DNA from: Actinomadura harenae
GTDB taxonomy: Bacteria; Actinomycetota; Actinomycetes; Streptosporangiales; Streptosporangiaceae
Direction: 5' to 3'
DNA length: 64,000 bases
NCBI RefSeq assembly: GCF_003696215.1
Contig: NZ_RFFG01000023.1
Coordinates: 39,654 to 103,653, forward strand
The notes under the pieces were generated by a model, which saw only the letters and a program-made list of their open reading frames with translations, did no database searches and was not told the origin of the DNA. The translations under genes and the position numbers were made by a program. The first letter of the stretch is position 1; each line of letters begins with the position of its first letter. Of the stretch, positions 26,355 through 37,542 are shown piece after piece.

Positions 26355-27340
26355 TCGGTCCCCGTCCGGCTCAGCGCGGCGGCCCGCCAGGACAGGCGCA
26401 GGCGGTCCGGCGCGTCCTCGGCGGCGGCGCCGGGCGCGGCCTGGGGAACCGATGCCGTGAGCGCTCCGGGGGACAGGTGCTCGGCCACCGGCAGCGGCGC
26501 CCCCGCGCCCGCGCCCGAGGTCGAGGCGTCGAGCGGGCCGGCGAACCGGAGCCGCACCATCGTGCGCAGGACGCGCCACCCGTCGCGCCAGGTGTTGAGG
26601 TTGGACACCCCGAACCGGCGCTCGGTCTCGTGGCTGGCGATCTCCGCGATGCGCAGGCCCGCGCGGACGGCGTTGACGCACATCTCGGTCTCGATCTCGA
26701 AACCGGTGGAGCGCAGCCCCAGCAGGTCGACCGCGTCCCGGTGCACGGCGACGTAGCCGTAGCACAGGTCGGTCCAGTGCTGGCGGTAGAGCCTGTTGGC
26801 GAGCCAGGTGAGCGCGCGGTTGCCGAGGCGGCGGAGCCCGGTCAGGTCGTCCGATCCGCCCCCGCAGCCATAGCGCGTGCCCTTGACGAACTGGTATCCG
26901 CGGCGGAGCAGGGCCAGGAAGGCGCCGAACTCCTCGGGGTCCATGCTGCCGTCGGCGTCCAGCATGATGATCATGTCGCAGGTCGCGGCGGCGAGCCCCT
27001 CGCGCATGGCGGCGCCCTTCCCCCGGGGCGGCTGCGAGATGAGGCGGACGACGGGGTGCGGGCCCGGGACCAGCGAGTCCTGCGCGTAGGCGGCGGCGAG
27101 CTCGCGCGTGCCGTCGGAGGACTCGCCGTCGACGATGACGATCTCGTCCAGCTCCTCGTTCGCGTACAGCCGGGGGAGGAGCCACTCGAGGTTCTCGCGC
27201 TCGTTGAGCGTGGGGACGACGGCCGTGACGGTGCGCCATCGGCGGCCGTGTTCGGTGAGGTTCACGAGGTTGTCGCTATGGGCTCCGGCGGCCGTTCTCG
27301 GCACGCCGCCGGCGTGGGCCGTGCGATTGGAGGATGACAT
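26351..27340 (-). CDS. Glycosyltransferase family 2 (polyprenyl-phosphate sugar type)
   Basis: A 329-residue GT2 resembling dolichyl/polyprenyl-phosphate mannosyl or glucosyl transferases. The motifs are V-P-T-L-N-E-R-E-N-L-E, I-V-I-V-D-G-E-S-S-D-G-T, G-K-G-A-A-M-R-E-G and M-L-D-A-D-G-S-M for the DXD-type metal site. The C-terminal 60 residues are Ala/Gly/Pro-rich and have no strong membrane helix. It is the first gene of the operon, with ATG at 27340. It probably makes a polyprenyl-linked sugar donor or starts the repeat unit. Confidence 0.87.
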   Translation of the reverse strand: MSSSNRTAHAGGVPRTAAGAHSDNLVNLTEHGRRWRTVTAVVPTLNERENLEWLLPRLYANEELDEIVIVDGESSDGTRELAAAYAQDSLVPGPHPVVRLISQPPRGKGAAMREGLAAATCDMIIMLDADGSMDPEEFGAFLALLRRGYQFVKGTRYGCGGGSDDLTGLRRLGNRALTWLANRLYRQHWTDLCYGYVAVHRDAVDLLGLRSTGFEIETEMCVNAVRAGLRIAEIASHETERRFGVSNLNTWRDGWRVLRTMVRLRFAGPLDASTSGAGAGAPLPVAEHLSPGALTASVPQAAPGAAAEDAPDRLRLSWRAAALSRTGTE

Positions 27341-27696
27341 GGAGACCCCGTAAGTAGTTGACGTCCTGACCCGTTTAGATGCCAGGTTCGCCCATCATGT
27401 TTGGAGGATCCGCCCGAGCACTCGTTTAAGTTGCGCAGGATCGCCTACGCACCTGGTACGGCTCCGGCAGGTAAGGGCATCATCACGGATTGCTGCGCCG
27501 GACAAATGGCGGTAAAGCCGCCGTACCAGCACATGTGACCTGGCCGGATGTGGCCATTGCGATCAGTGTCACAGGTCAATAAAGATCGCTGCGGGCGTTC
27601 TTCCGCGCTCATTCGGCCTCGGAATGTCTTCCCTTCCAGGATGTCCGCATCGATTCCAGGAATAGCCTGGGAGAAGCCTGTGAACAGTCTGGGAGA
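27341..27696 (-). promoter_or_regulatory. Structured leader of the exopolysaccharide operon
   Basis: 356 bp without a gene between mak and the first glycosyltransferase, visibly less G+C-rich than its surroundings. It contains an imperfect hairpin (27432-27451), a perfect 10-bp long-range inverted repeat (27453-27462 with 27520-27529), a small hairpin (27508-27512 with 27518-27522) that shares bases with that repeat, and a 7-bp repeat (27536-27542 with 27572-27578). The overlapping stems could form alternative RNA folds. I do not recognise a known riboswitch class. It must also hold the operon promoter. Confidence 0.55.
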
Positions 27697-29139
27697 TCAT
27701 TCCGTGAGATGTGCGAGTGATCTCAGGGGAACGGGAAGCCACGAGGGGCGATTGGCGGCCTCGTAACGCACTTCGTAGACGGCCTTGTCGAACTCCAGCG
27801 CCCGCAGCAGCGTCGTGTGGGCGGCCGGATCCGGGCCTCCCGCCGACGCGTACCCGCGACAGAACGCCGCCCTGGTCCGCTCCGCCCACGCACGCGCGCG
27901 CCGCTCCAGCCCCTGTTCCGCCGCGGCGGGGGTGGACGGCTCGGACGTGTGCGGGAACCTCGCCGCGTACTCGAACGAGCGCAGCATGCCCGCGACGTCC
28001 CGCAGGGGATGCGACGGCTCCCGGCGCTCGTGCGCGCTGCGCGCCGGCTCACCCTCGAAGTCCAGGAGCACCCAGCCCGCGCCGGTGCGCATCACCTGGC
28101 CCAGGTGATAGTCCCCATGGACGCGCTGCACGGGCAGTGGGCGACTCCACTCGGCCAGGGGCGCGAACGCCGCGCTGATCACTTTCACGTAGGGCTCGAT
28201 CTCCGGGACGGTCGCGCGCACCCGGTCGAGTTGACCGTGCATCCGTGCGGCCATCGCGCGCACGCGTTCCGGCGGCAACTCGGCTCGGCCGAACGCCCTG
28301 GCGAGGTCCCGGTGGACGGTCGCCGTCGCCTCTCCCAACCGCTCGGCCTCTGCCGCGAAGTCACCACCGGCGGCCGCCGCGAACTCACCCACTGCCGCCG
28401 CGGCGTCCGCCTGCCGCGGTTGTGCGAACCAGTCACGGACGCTGGCGACGGCGAGTTCCCAGCCGTCCACCCCCGCGCGCAGGTACTCCGACAAGAGAGC
28501 CAGCGTCGTGACGCCCTTGCCGCCCGTTCTCAGCTCCACCCACCCGTACACGCCTGGGACGTGGGCGCAGCCGCACTTGGCCAGTGCCAGGTTCATCTCG
28601 AGATCGAGGTTCACGCCAGGGGAGAGCTTCCGGAACAGCTTGCAGATGTAGGCGTCCCCGAAGATGAGCGAGGTGTTGCTCTGTTCGGCCGTGCTCACCG
28701 CGGGCAGGAGGCCGGTGTCCAGCTCCGCTCCCGGGACGTGCCGGAACCGGAGCGGCCCTATGACCGCCTCGTCCGCCATGTGGGTGAGCAGGCAGCGCGC
28801 CAGTTCCGGATCGTGGACGGCGTCGAAGGCGTGTGCCGCGTCCTTGTAGGTTCCGGTCCCGCCTCGTGTGCCCGCGTCCAGGGCGAGCCATCCGAGCTCG
28901 CCCGGCCGCATCCTTTCCGGAAGGCTCCGCCGCAGGCCCAACAGGAGCTGGTACTGGTCGGGCCTTCCGTCCTGCCGGACGTCCAGGACCAGGTGATGCA
29001 GGCCGGGATCGCCGGAGAGCAGCGTGGTGACCGCTCCGATGCCGATCTCGCGGATCGGACGGTCCTTCCCCGCGAACCACCGTTGCGTGGGGAGCCAGTC
29101 GGCGAGGAGGTCGACCAGTGAGGGGACGGAGGGGCGCAC
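27697..29139 (-). CDS. mak: Maltokinase
   Basis: A 480-residue kinase of the GlgE pathway that phosphorylates maltose, made by trehalose synthase, to maltose 1-phosphate. It has an N-terminal cap with Q-R-W-F-A-G-K-D, followed by an aminoglycoside-phosphotransferase-like lobe with H-G-D-Y-H-L-G-Q-V for the catalytic loop and L-L-D-F-E-G-E-P for metal binding. The length is usual. The start is GTG at 29139, just after the treS stop, so the two are coupled. In related genomes glgB follows directly; here a 356-bp gap and the exopolysaccharide operon follow. Confidence 0.92.
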   Translation of the reverse strand: MRPSVPSLVDLLADWLPTQRWFAGKDRPIREIGIGAVTTLLSGDPGLHHLVLDVRQDGRPDQYQLLLGLRRSLPERMRPGELGWLALDAGTRGGTGTYKDAAHAFDAVHDPELARCLLTHMADEAVIGPLRFRHVPGAELDTGLLPAVSTAEQSNTSLIFGDAYICKLFRKLSPGVNLDLEMNLALAKCGCAHVPGVYGWVELRTGGKGVTTLALLSEYLRAGVDGWELAVASVRDWFAQPRQADAAAAVGEFAAAAGGDFAAEAERLGEATATVHRDLARAFGRAELPPERVRAMAARMHGQLDRVRATVPEIEPYVKVISAAFAPLAEWSRPLPVQRVHGDYHLGQVMRTGAGWVLLDFEGEPARSAHERREPSHPLRDVAGMLRSFEYAARFPHTSEPSTPAAAEQGLERRARAWAERTRAAFCRGYASAGGPDPAAHTTLLRALEFDKAVYEVRYEAANRPSWLPVPLRSLAHLTE

Positions 29140-29140
29140 G

Positions 29141-31077
<1,937 letters not shown>

Positions 31078-31081
<4 letters not shown>

Positions 31082-33051
31082 CTCTGGCCTCTCCGGAGGG
31101 TCAGAACGTGGGCCGGTCGGACGTGAGGGTCGAGTCGCACGTAGTTGGCCTGCCGCCAGGTGTGGGACTCGCCGGACAGCTCGTCGGTCACGACGAACTC
31201 CTCGTCCGTGGCGAGGCCCAGCGCGGGCAGGTCCAGGTGGACGGTCGCCTCGCGGACCATGTGCGGGTTGAGGTTCACCACGGCCAGCACGACGTCGTCG
31301 CGAAGTCTCTTGGAGAACGCGACGAACTCGGGCCGGTCCACGTGGTGGAAGCGGAGGTTTCGGATCCGGTGCAGGGCGGGGTGGGCGCGCCGGAAGGCGT
31401 TGAGCGCCGAGATGAGGGGCGCGATGCTCCGCCCCTCCCTCTCGGCCGTCTCCCAGTCGCGAGGCCGGTACTGGTACTTCTCCGAGTCGCGGTACTCCTC
31501 ACTGCCGGGACGGACGGGAACGTTCTCGATGAGCTCGTAGCCGGAGTAGACCCCCCACGCGGGCGCGAGCAGGGCGGCCAGGACCGCCCGGATCTCGAAC
31601 GCCGGACGCCCGCCGTGGACGAGGTACTCGTTGAGGATGTCCGGGGTGTTCACAAAGGCGTTGGGCCGCATGTGGCCCGCCGCGTCACCCGCGAGCTCCT
31701 GGAAGTACTCCTGCAACTCCTGCTGGGAGTTCTTCCAGGTGAAGTATGTGTACGACTGGTGGAACCCCACCTTCGCCAGCGTGTGCATCATCGCCGGACG
31801 GGTGAACGCCTCCGCCAGGAACAGCACGTCCGGATCGGTCGCGGCGACGTCCGCCAGGAGCCGCTCCCAGAAGGGGACGGGCTTGGTGTGCGGGTTGTCC
31901 ACGCGGAAGATGCGCACACCCTGATCCATCCAGTGCCGGACGATGCGGAGCACCTCGGCGTGGATGCCCTCGGGGTCGTTGTCGAAGTTGAGCGGGTAGA
32001 TGTCCTGGTACTTCTTGGGCGGGTTCTCGGCGTAGGCGATCGTCCCGTCCGCGCGCGTGGTGAACCACTCCGGATGGCCGGTCACCCACGGATGGTCCGG
32101 AGAGCACTGCAACGCCAGGTCGAGGGCGACCTCCATGCCGAGGTCGCGCGTGTGGTCCACGAAGGCGCGGAAGTCCTCCAACGTGCCCAGCTCCGGATGG
32201 ACGGCGTCGTGCCCGCCCTCGTCGGAGCCGATCGCCCAAGGCGAGCCCGGATCGTAGGGGCCGGCTTCAAGCGTGTTGTTGGGCCCTTTGCGGAAGGTCC
32301 GGCCGATGGGGTGGATCGGCGGCAGGTACACCACGTCGAAGCCCATCTCGGCGATGGCGGGCAGCCGTTTCATGGCCGTGCGGAACGTTCCCGACATCGG
32401 GCCACGGCGTCCCATGGGGTCGAACGACGCGCCTTCTGAGCGGGGGAAGAGCTCGTACCAGGCCCCGTACAGCGCGCGCTCACGATGCACGGCCAAGGGG
32501 AACCACTCGGTCGTGGTCAGCAGGTCGCGCAGCGGGTGGTTCTCCTCGATCTCGATGATCTCCGGTGCCGCAGCCGCCATCAGGCGATCGCCGACGGGAA
32601 CCGTGCGGTCTTCGAGGGTCGCCGCCAGACGCGTGAGGGCGGACCGCTTGCCCGCGGGCACCTGCTTGGCGGCACGGGAGAACAGGCGCGCGCCCTCGCG
32701 GAACATGAGCTCCACGTCCTGCCCACGGGGGATCTTGATGTCGGCGTCGTGGCGCCAGTGCGCGATCGGATCGCCCCATGCTTCGACGCGGTAGTGCCAG
32801 CGGCCCTCGGATGTGGGCGTGACATCGGCCGCATATCGGTCCAGCCCTTGGCCGACCTCGTGCATGCGCGCGGTCTGCGCCGCCTCCCCGTCGGGTGCGC
32901 GGAGGACGACGGCGCAGCCGAGCATCTCGTGGCCCTCGCGGAACACCGTGGCCTTGACTTCGACCGTCTCGCCTACGACGGCCTTGGCGGGCCACCGTCC
33001 ACCGTCCACGAGGGGGGCGACGTCGAGAATTGGAATCCGCCCGATCGTCAT
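31078..33051 (-). CDS. glgE: Alpha-1,4-glucan:maltose-1-phosphate maltosyltransferase
   Basis: A 657-residue GH13 (subfamily 3) enzyme that extends alpha-glucan with maltose from maltose 1-phosphate. Signature segments are [36 protein letters not shown] with the nucleophile Asp, L-A-E-A-F-T-R-P with the acid/base Glu, and N-T-P-D-I-L-N-E-Y. An N-terminal beta domain precedes the barrel. ATG at 33051. It is the first gene of glgE-treS-mak. Confidence 0.95.
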
Positions 33052-33252
33052 CAAACAGTGCATCGAGGACGTTCCGGACTCGACTCGCATGCGGCATCCC
33101 CTACCCGGTCGCAGTAGCCAAAACCGTCCATGCCCGTCATCGGCCGGATGTCGCCGCCGGGGCCGCAGACCTTTCCGCCACATTCGGCTACCCCCGCTGG
33201 CCGGGGTCGGACGCGGGCGAACTCCCGCACCGCACGGCTCGTCCTCCCAGGT

Positions 33253-33783
33253 GTGCCGCACCTGCCGCATCACGTCCCGATCGAGGTCGTCCGCGCGCTG
33301 ACGCTCTGGACGGTCCTGGCCCTCGGTGCGGCCTGCGCGTGGCGTCCGCTCGTCCGCAGGAACGGCTGGGCCCCGCTGCCCACGCTCGCCCTCCTGATGT
33401 GGACGTCCCTGATCCTCGCCATGACCGTCCCCATGACGTTCGAGCCCGGTGTGGGGGATCGGCTCTCGCTGTGCATGTCGCACCCGGTCGCCCATGCCGC
33501 CTGGTCCGTGCGGACGTTCGGGGACCGTGGCCTGGAGGACGTCATGAACGTGGCCCTCTGGGCACCGTCCGGAGCACTCTCCGTTGTCGCGACAAGGCGT
33601 TCCGTCCTCGCACCGACGTCCCTGTCGTTGACGTTCGTCCTTGTCGAGTTCCTGCAGACACTCGACCCCGGACGTGAATGCGACCCGGGCGACATGGTCT
33701 ACAACTCGACAGGGCTCGCCATCGGCGCGATCGGGGCCGTTGTGGCGCTGCGTGTTGTCAGGGCCGTTCGCGTCCCGCGATGA
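33253..33783 (+). CDS. VanZ-like membrane protein
   Basis: About 176 residues with four hydrophobic segments and the VanZ-family ending E-F-L-Q-T-L-D-P-G-R-E-C-D-P-G-D-M-V-Y-N-S-T-G, in which the acidic loop and small residues are typical. VanZ proteins are linked to teicoplanin resistance in one operon, but the family is broad and its activity unknown. The start is uncertain: I prefer GTG at 33253. An in-frame ATG at 33130 would add a low-complexity Pro/Arg stretch. It is divergent from glgE and is followed by glgP after 74 bp. Confidence 0.72.
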   Translation: MPHLPHHVPIEVVRALTLWTVLALGAACAWRPLVRRNGWAPLPTLALLMWTSLILAMTVPMTFEPGVGDRLSLCMSHPVAHAAWSVRTFGDRGLEDVMNVALWAPSGALSVVATRRSVLAPTSLSLTFVLVEFLQTLDPGRECDPGDMVYNSTGLAIGAIGAVVALRVVRAVRVPR

Positions 33784-33857
33784 CGGCGCGTGCTGACGGG
33801 TGAGGGTCTTGTTCTGCGGCTCGCGCGCGCATGTGGCAGCGCCTAGCGTGGCCGTGC

Positions 33858-36452
33858 GTGAAGGCAATCCGTCGATTCACCGTACGTACCGTCCTTCCAG
33901 AACCCCTCCGCCCGCTCGAAGAACTGGTCCTCAACCTCCGCTGGTCATGGCACCACGAGACCCTGGACCTGTTCCACGATGTCGACCCCACGCTGTGGGA
34001 CGAGGTCCGGCAGGACCCCGTCAGGCTGCTGGGCGAGGTCGACCCCGAGCGCCTGGAGCTGCTGGCGCGCGACCGCCGCTTCCTGCGCCGCCTGCACGAC
34101 ACCGCCGACGACCTGCGCGACTACCTGAACGAACCGCGCTGGTACCAGTCACTCGCCGACGGGCCACGCGCCGTCGCCTACTTCTCGCCCGAGTACGGAA
34201 TCACCGCCGCCCTCCCGCAGTACTCCGGTGGCCTCGGCATCCTGGCCGGGGACCACCTCAAAACCGCCAGTGACATGGGCGTGCCCATCATCGGCGTCGG
34301 GCTGCTCTACAGACATGGCTACTTCTCCCAGTCGCTCTCACCCGACGGATGGCAACTGGAGCGATACCCGCCGATCGACCCGAACGGTCTACCGCTGACC
34401 CTCCTCCGGGACGAGAACGCCGATCCAGTAGGGATCTCCATAGGGCTGCCCCAGGGGCGTGACCTGCACGCGCAGGTCTGGCTCGCCCGTGTAGGACGCG
34501 TCCCGCAACTGCTCCTCGATTCGGACGTCGAAGTCAACGACCAACCCGCACGCGACATCACCGACCGCCTCTATGGCGGAGGCGGCGACCACCGTCTGCT
34601 GCAAGAGATGCTGCTGGGCATCGGCGGCGTCCGAGCGATTCGCGCCTACTGCCGCATCAGCGGCCATGCGGAACCCGAGGTCTTCCATACGAACGAGGGC
34701 CATGCGGGTTTCCTCGGCCTGGAACGCATCCGCGAGCTGATCTCCGACGAAGGGCTCGGTTTCGACGAAGCCCTGGAGGCGACACGTGCGGGGACGGTGT
34801 TCACCACGCACACGCCCGTCCCGGCGGGAATCGACCGCTTCCCCAGAGAACTCGTCCGAAGGTACTTCGGCGGGGCCAACGAGGACCACGACGTTCCCGT
34901 GGAACGCATCCTGGAACTCGGAGCCGAGGACTATCCCGACGGCGATCCCACGGTCTTCAACATGGCCGTCATGGGGATGCGCCTCGCACAGCGCGTCAAC
35001 GGTGTCTCCACTCTGCACGGCGAGGTCAGCCGGGAGATGTTCGGTGGGCTGTGGGGCGGATTCGACAGGGCCGAAGTGCCCATCGGGTCCATCACGAACG
35101 GCGTCCACGCAGGCACATGGGTCGGACGCGAAATCCTCGAACTCGCCTCCCGCGAAGTGCCCTCCGTGGTGGAGGCAGGCCAGGGCTGGGAGAAAGTGCG
35201 TGACGTCTCAGAACGTGAGATGTGGCGGGTTCGGCGCGTCTTGCGCGAACGGCTTGTGCAGAGCGCGCGGACCAGGCTGGGTGAGTCGTGGCGCACGCGT
35301 GGTGCCGGCGAGGCCGAAACCGCCTGGATCGACGAGGCGCTCGACCCCGACGTCCTGACCATCGGGTTCGCGCGGCGCGTCCCGTCCTACAAGCGGCTCA
35401 CGCTCATGATGCGCGACCCGGAACGGTTGCGCGCGATCCTGCTCGACCCGGACCGTCCCGTGCAGATCGTCATCGCGGGCAAGGCCCACCCGGCGGACGA
35501 GGGCGGCAAACGCCTCATCCAGGCCATCGTCCGGTTCGCGGACGCCGAGGACGTCCGGCACCGCGTCGTCTTCCTCCCGGACTACGACATCGCCCTCGGC
35601 CGGCTGCTCGTCCAGGGCTGCGACGTGTGGCTGAACACCCCGCTGAGGCCCCTGGAGGCGTGCGGGACGTCCGGGATGAAGGCCGCCCTCAACGGGGCGC
35701 TCAACCTGTCCGTGCGGGACGGCTGGTGGGACGAGTGGCACGACGGCCAGAACGGCTGGGCGATCCCGTCCGCCGACGGACTGGCCGGTCCGGACCGCCG
35801 CGACGCCCTGGAGGCCGCCGCCCTCTACGAACTTCTCGAGGACCACGTCTCGGCGATGTTCTACGACCGCGACGCGTCCGGTCTGCCCAGGCGATGGCTG
35901 GAAATGGTCAAGCACACCATCGCGACCCTCGGCCCCAAGGTCCTCGCCACACGGATGCTCCGCGACTACGTCACCGAGTGCTACACGCCTGCCGCCTCGT
36001 CCGCGCGCGCGATGGGCGCCGACGGATACGCGGGCGCACGATCGCTCGCCGCGTGGAAACAGCGAATCCGCAAAGCGTGGCCGGGCGTCGCCGTCGAACA
36101 CGTCGAAACCCAGGGAGAGGAGAGCCCGCACGTAGGGACGCGCCTACCCGTCCGTGTGGTCGTGGACCTGGGCGGACTGGAACCGTCCGACGTCACCGTG
36201 GAGGTCGCCCACGGACGGGTGGACGAGACCGACGCCATCGCCGAACCGTCCTACCTGGAGCTGACCCGCCCTGAACCCGCCGGTGACGGACGGCTTCGCT
36301 ATGCCGGGGAGGTGCCACTCGTGCGCAGCGGCGCGTTCGGGTACAGCGTCCGCGTCGTCCCACGTCATGAGATGCTCGCCGACCGAGCGGAAATGGGCCT
36401 GGTGGCGGTGCCACCGCCACCCCACGGCATGACCAACGGCGACCTTCGCTGA
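33858..36452 (+). CDS. glgP: Alpha-glucan (glycogen) phosphorylase
   Basis: An 864-residue GT35 phosphorylase of the actinobacterial/archaeal type, releasing glucose 1-phosphate from alpha-1,4-glucan. Visible features are an N-terminal alpha-glucan phosphorylase domain (L-V-L-N-L-R-W-S-W-H), the Y-F-S-P-E-Y-G segment, F-H-T-N-E-G-H-A-G-F and the PLP site E-A-C-G-T-S-G-M-K-A-A-L-N-G with the Schiff-base Lys. The start is GTG at 33858, giving M-K-A-I-R-R-F as in homologues; the upstream ATG adds nine unlikely residues. It lies divergent to glgE. Confidence 0.93.
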   Translation: MKAIRRFTVRTVLPEPLRPLEELVLNLRWSWHHETLDLFHDVDPTLWDEVRQDPVRLLGEVDPERLELLARDRRFLRRLHDTADDLRDYLNEPRWYQSLADGPRAVAYFSPEYGITAALPQYSGGLGILAGDHLKTASDMGVPIIGVGLLYRHGYFSQSLSPDGWQLERYPPIDPNGLPLTLLRDENADPVGISIGLPQGRDLHAQVWLARVGRVPQLLLDSDVEVNDQPARDITDRLYGGGGDHRLLQEMLLGIGGVRAIRAYCRISGHAEPEVFHTNEGHAGFLGLERIRELISDEGLGFDEALEATRAGTVFTTHTPVPAGIDRFPRELVRRYFGGANEDHDVPVERILELGAEDYPDGDPTVFNMAVMGMRLAQRVNGVSTLHGEVSREMFGGLWGGFDRAEVPIGSITNGVHAGTWVGREILELASREVPSVVEAGQGWEKVRDVSEREMWRVRRVLRERLVQSARTRLGESWRTRGAGEAETAWIDEALDPDVLTIGFARRVPSYKRLTLMMRDPERLRAILLDPDRPVQIVIAGKAHPADEGGKRLIQAIVRFADAEDVRHRVVFLPDYDIALGRLLVQGCDVWLNTPLRPLEACGTSGMKAALNGALNLSVRDGWWDEWHDGQNGWAIPSADGLAGPDRRDALEAAALYELLEDHVSAMFYDRDASGLPRRWLEMVKHTIATLGPKVLATRMLRDYVTECYTPAASSARAMGADGYAGARSLAAWKQRIRKAWPGVAVEHVETQGEESPHVGTRLPVRVVVDLGGLEPSDVTVEVAHGRVDETDAIAEPSYLELTRPEPAGDGRLRYAGEVPLVRSGAFGYSVRVVPRHEMLADRAEMGLVAVPPPPHGMTNGDLR

Positions 36453-36516
36453 GAACCTCGACGGCCATCCCCTGAGAGTCTCGAAACCCAGGGCCCGGCA
36501 AGCTGGTCAGACGCGA

Positions 36517-36547
36517 AACGGGCGCGGCCACGATGGCCGCGCCCGTT
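36517..36547. terminator. Bidirectional terminator between glgP and the membrane protein
   Basis: A perfect inverted repeat with 14-bp arms (36517-36530, 36534-36547; AACGGGCGCGGCCA and complement) and a 3-nt loop, placed between two convergent genes. There is no U-tract on either side. Confidence 0.8.
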
Positions 36548-36558
36548 CGGACGAACCC

Positions 36559-37089
36559 TTAGGCGTCGTCCTCGTCCGGGATGGGGTCGGGCATGCGCCA
36601 GGTCGTCACCAGTAGGGGCAACACCCACACCGTGACCACCAGGGCTACAAAGGTGACCACCACGGCGGCGGACGGCGAGTGGTCGCCCTCGGAGGTCATC
36701 CCCAACTCGATCAGAAGCATCGTGGCGAACAACAGGAGCAGGGTCAGGCGGTGCGACGTGGAGTGCGCGCGCAGCTTCTCCATGGCCTGACGCTCGTCCA
36801 GCAGGTGGTCGGGCAAACGGGTCGTGCCGCGCGTGACCACGAACATCCGCCCCAGCACCAGGGCACCGAGGACAAGCCCGATTCCGTCGCACGCGAACGT
36901 CACATACATGGCGGCGTCACTGGGAGCCAGCGCCCAGCAGACGACAGCGCTCGCATAGAACAAGGCCAGGCAGACGATGCTCGTGTACACGAGGCCACGC
37001 CGCCCGCTCTGAGTCGCATAGCGGCTCGGCACGTCGGCCTGGAAGGCCGCCAACAGCTTTTCCTCGCGCTTGGTGTGGACGGTCGTCAT
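36559..37089 (-). CDS. Four-helix membrane protein paired with an XRE regulator
   Basis: A 176-residue protein with four clear hydrophobic helices in two pairs (about 33-55, 62-83, 113-130 and 139-160). A charged linker with D-E-R-Q-A-M-E-K-L lies between the pairs and the C-terminus is acidic. The family is unknown to me. Its ATG overlaps the XRE gene's TGA by four bases, so the two are made together. The pattern of a short XRE regulator with a small membrane protein is common in Gram-positive bacteria. Confidence 0.78.
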   Translation of the reverse strand: MTTVHTKREEKLLAAFQADVPSRYATQSGRRGLVYTSIVCLALFYASAVVCWALAPSDAAMYVTFACDGIGLVLGALVLGRMFVVTRGTTRLPDHLLDERQAMEKLRAHSTSHRLTLLLLFATMLLIELGMTSEGDHSPSAAVVVTFVALVVTVWVLPLLVTTWRMPDPIPDEDDA

Positions 37090-37349
37090 TTGCTGTCTCC
37101 CTGCGAAGTCGTGCTGCCGATGAGCGGGAACGGCTTCAGTGAGAAGACCACCTCCACCGGCACCTGGAAGTGCTCGGCGATCTGGAGTGCCAGGTGCAGG
37201 CTGGGGCTGTACTCGCCCCGCTCCAGGTATCCGACCGTCTGGTAGTGCACGCCGAGCGCGGTCGCGAGCTCGCGCCGGGACACGCCCCGCTCCGCCCGCA
37301 GCACCGCGATGCGGTTGTGCACGAGCTCCTTGTCCTTGTCTGTCGGCAC
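37086..37349 (-). CDS. XRE-family helix-turn-helix regulator
   Basis: An 87-residue, near-minimal HTH_3 protein. The DNA-binding core is V-S-R-R-E-L-A-T-A-L-G-V-H-Y-Q-T-V-G-Y-L, followed by E-R-G-E-Y-S-P-S-L-H-L-A-L-Q-I-A, the typical five-helix xenobiotic-response fold. The start is GTG at 37349. It is coupled to the downstream membrane-protein gene. A palindrome lies upstream at 37395-37407 and could be its autoregulatory site. Confidence 0.85.
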   Translation of the reverse strand: MPTDKDKELVHNRIAVLRAERGVSRRELATALGVHYQTVGYLERGEYSPSLHLALQIAEHFQVPVEVVFSLKPFPLIGSTTSQGDSK

Positions 37350-37394
37350 CGACCCTCGCCTTCTCTTCTCACCGTAGGTCTCTAACTGTTGATA

Positions 37395-37407
37395 GTAGTT
37401 GTACTAC
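37395..37407. promoter_or_regulatory. Candidate operator upstream of the XRE gene
   Basis: The palindrome GTAGT-TGT-ACTAC sits in an unusually A/T-rich 40-bp stretch, 46 bp upstream of the XRE start, where a promoter is expected. It also lies upstream of the divergent M55 gene, so either direction could be affected. Confidence 0.45.
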
Positions 37408-37542
37408 ATCTGATCAAAGGGGCGCAATAAGATGTTCGACGCCTGCTGTCACCCGGCCCGCGAGGCGCGGCTTGCGGGGACGATCAAGATCGGCTTGGCT
37501 CGTCGTGCCGGAACCCAGGGACGAGAAGCGAGGTGCGGGCGG

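Noticed and set aside
37432..37542. Longer N-terminus of the M55 peptidase
   Set aside because: The family begins at M-K-V-F-V-S-V-D; the extra 37 residues have no conserved feature.
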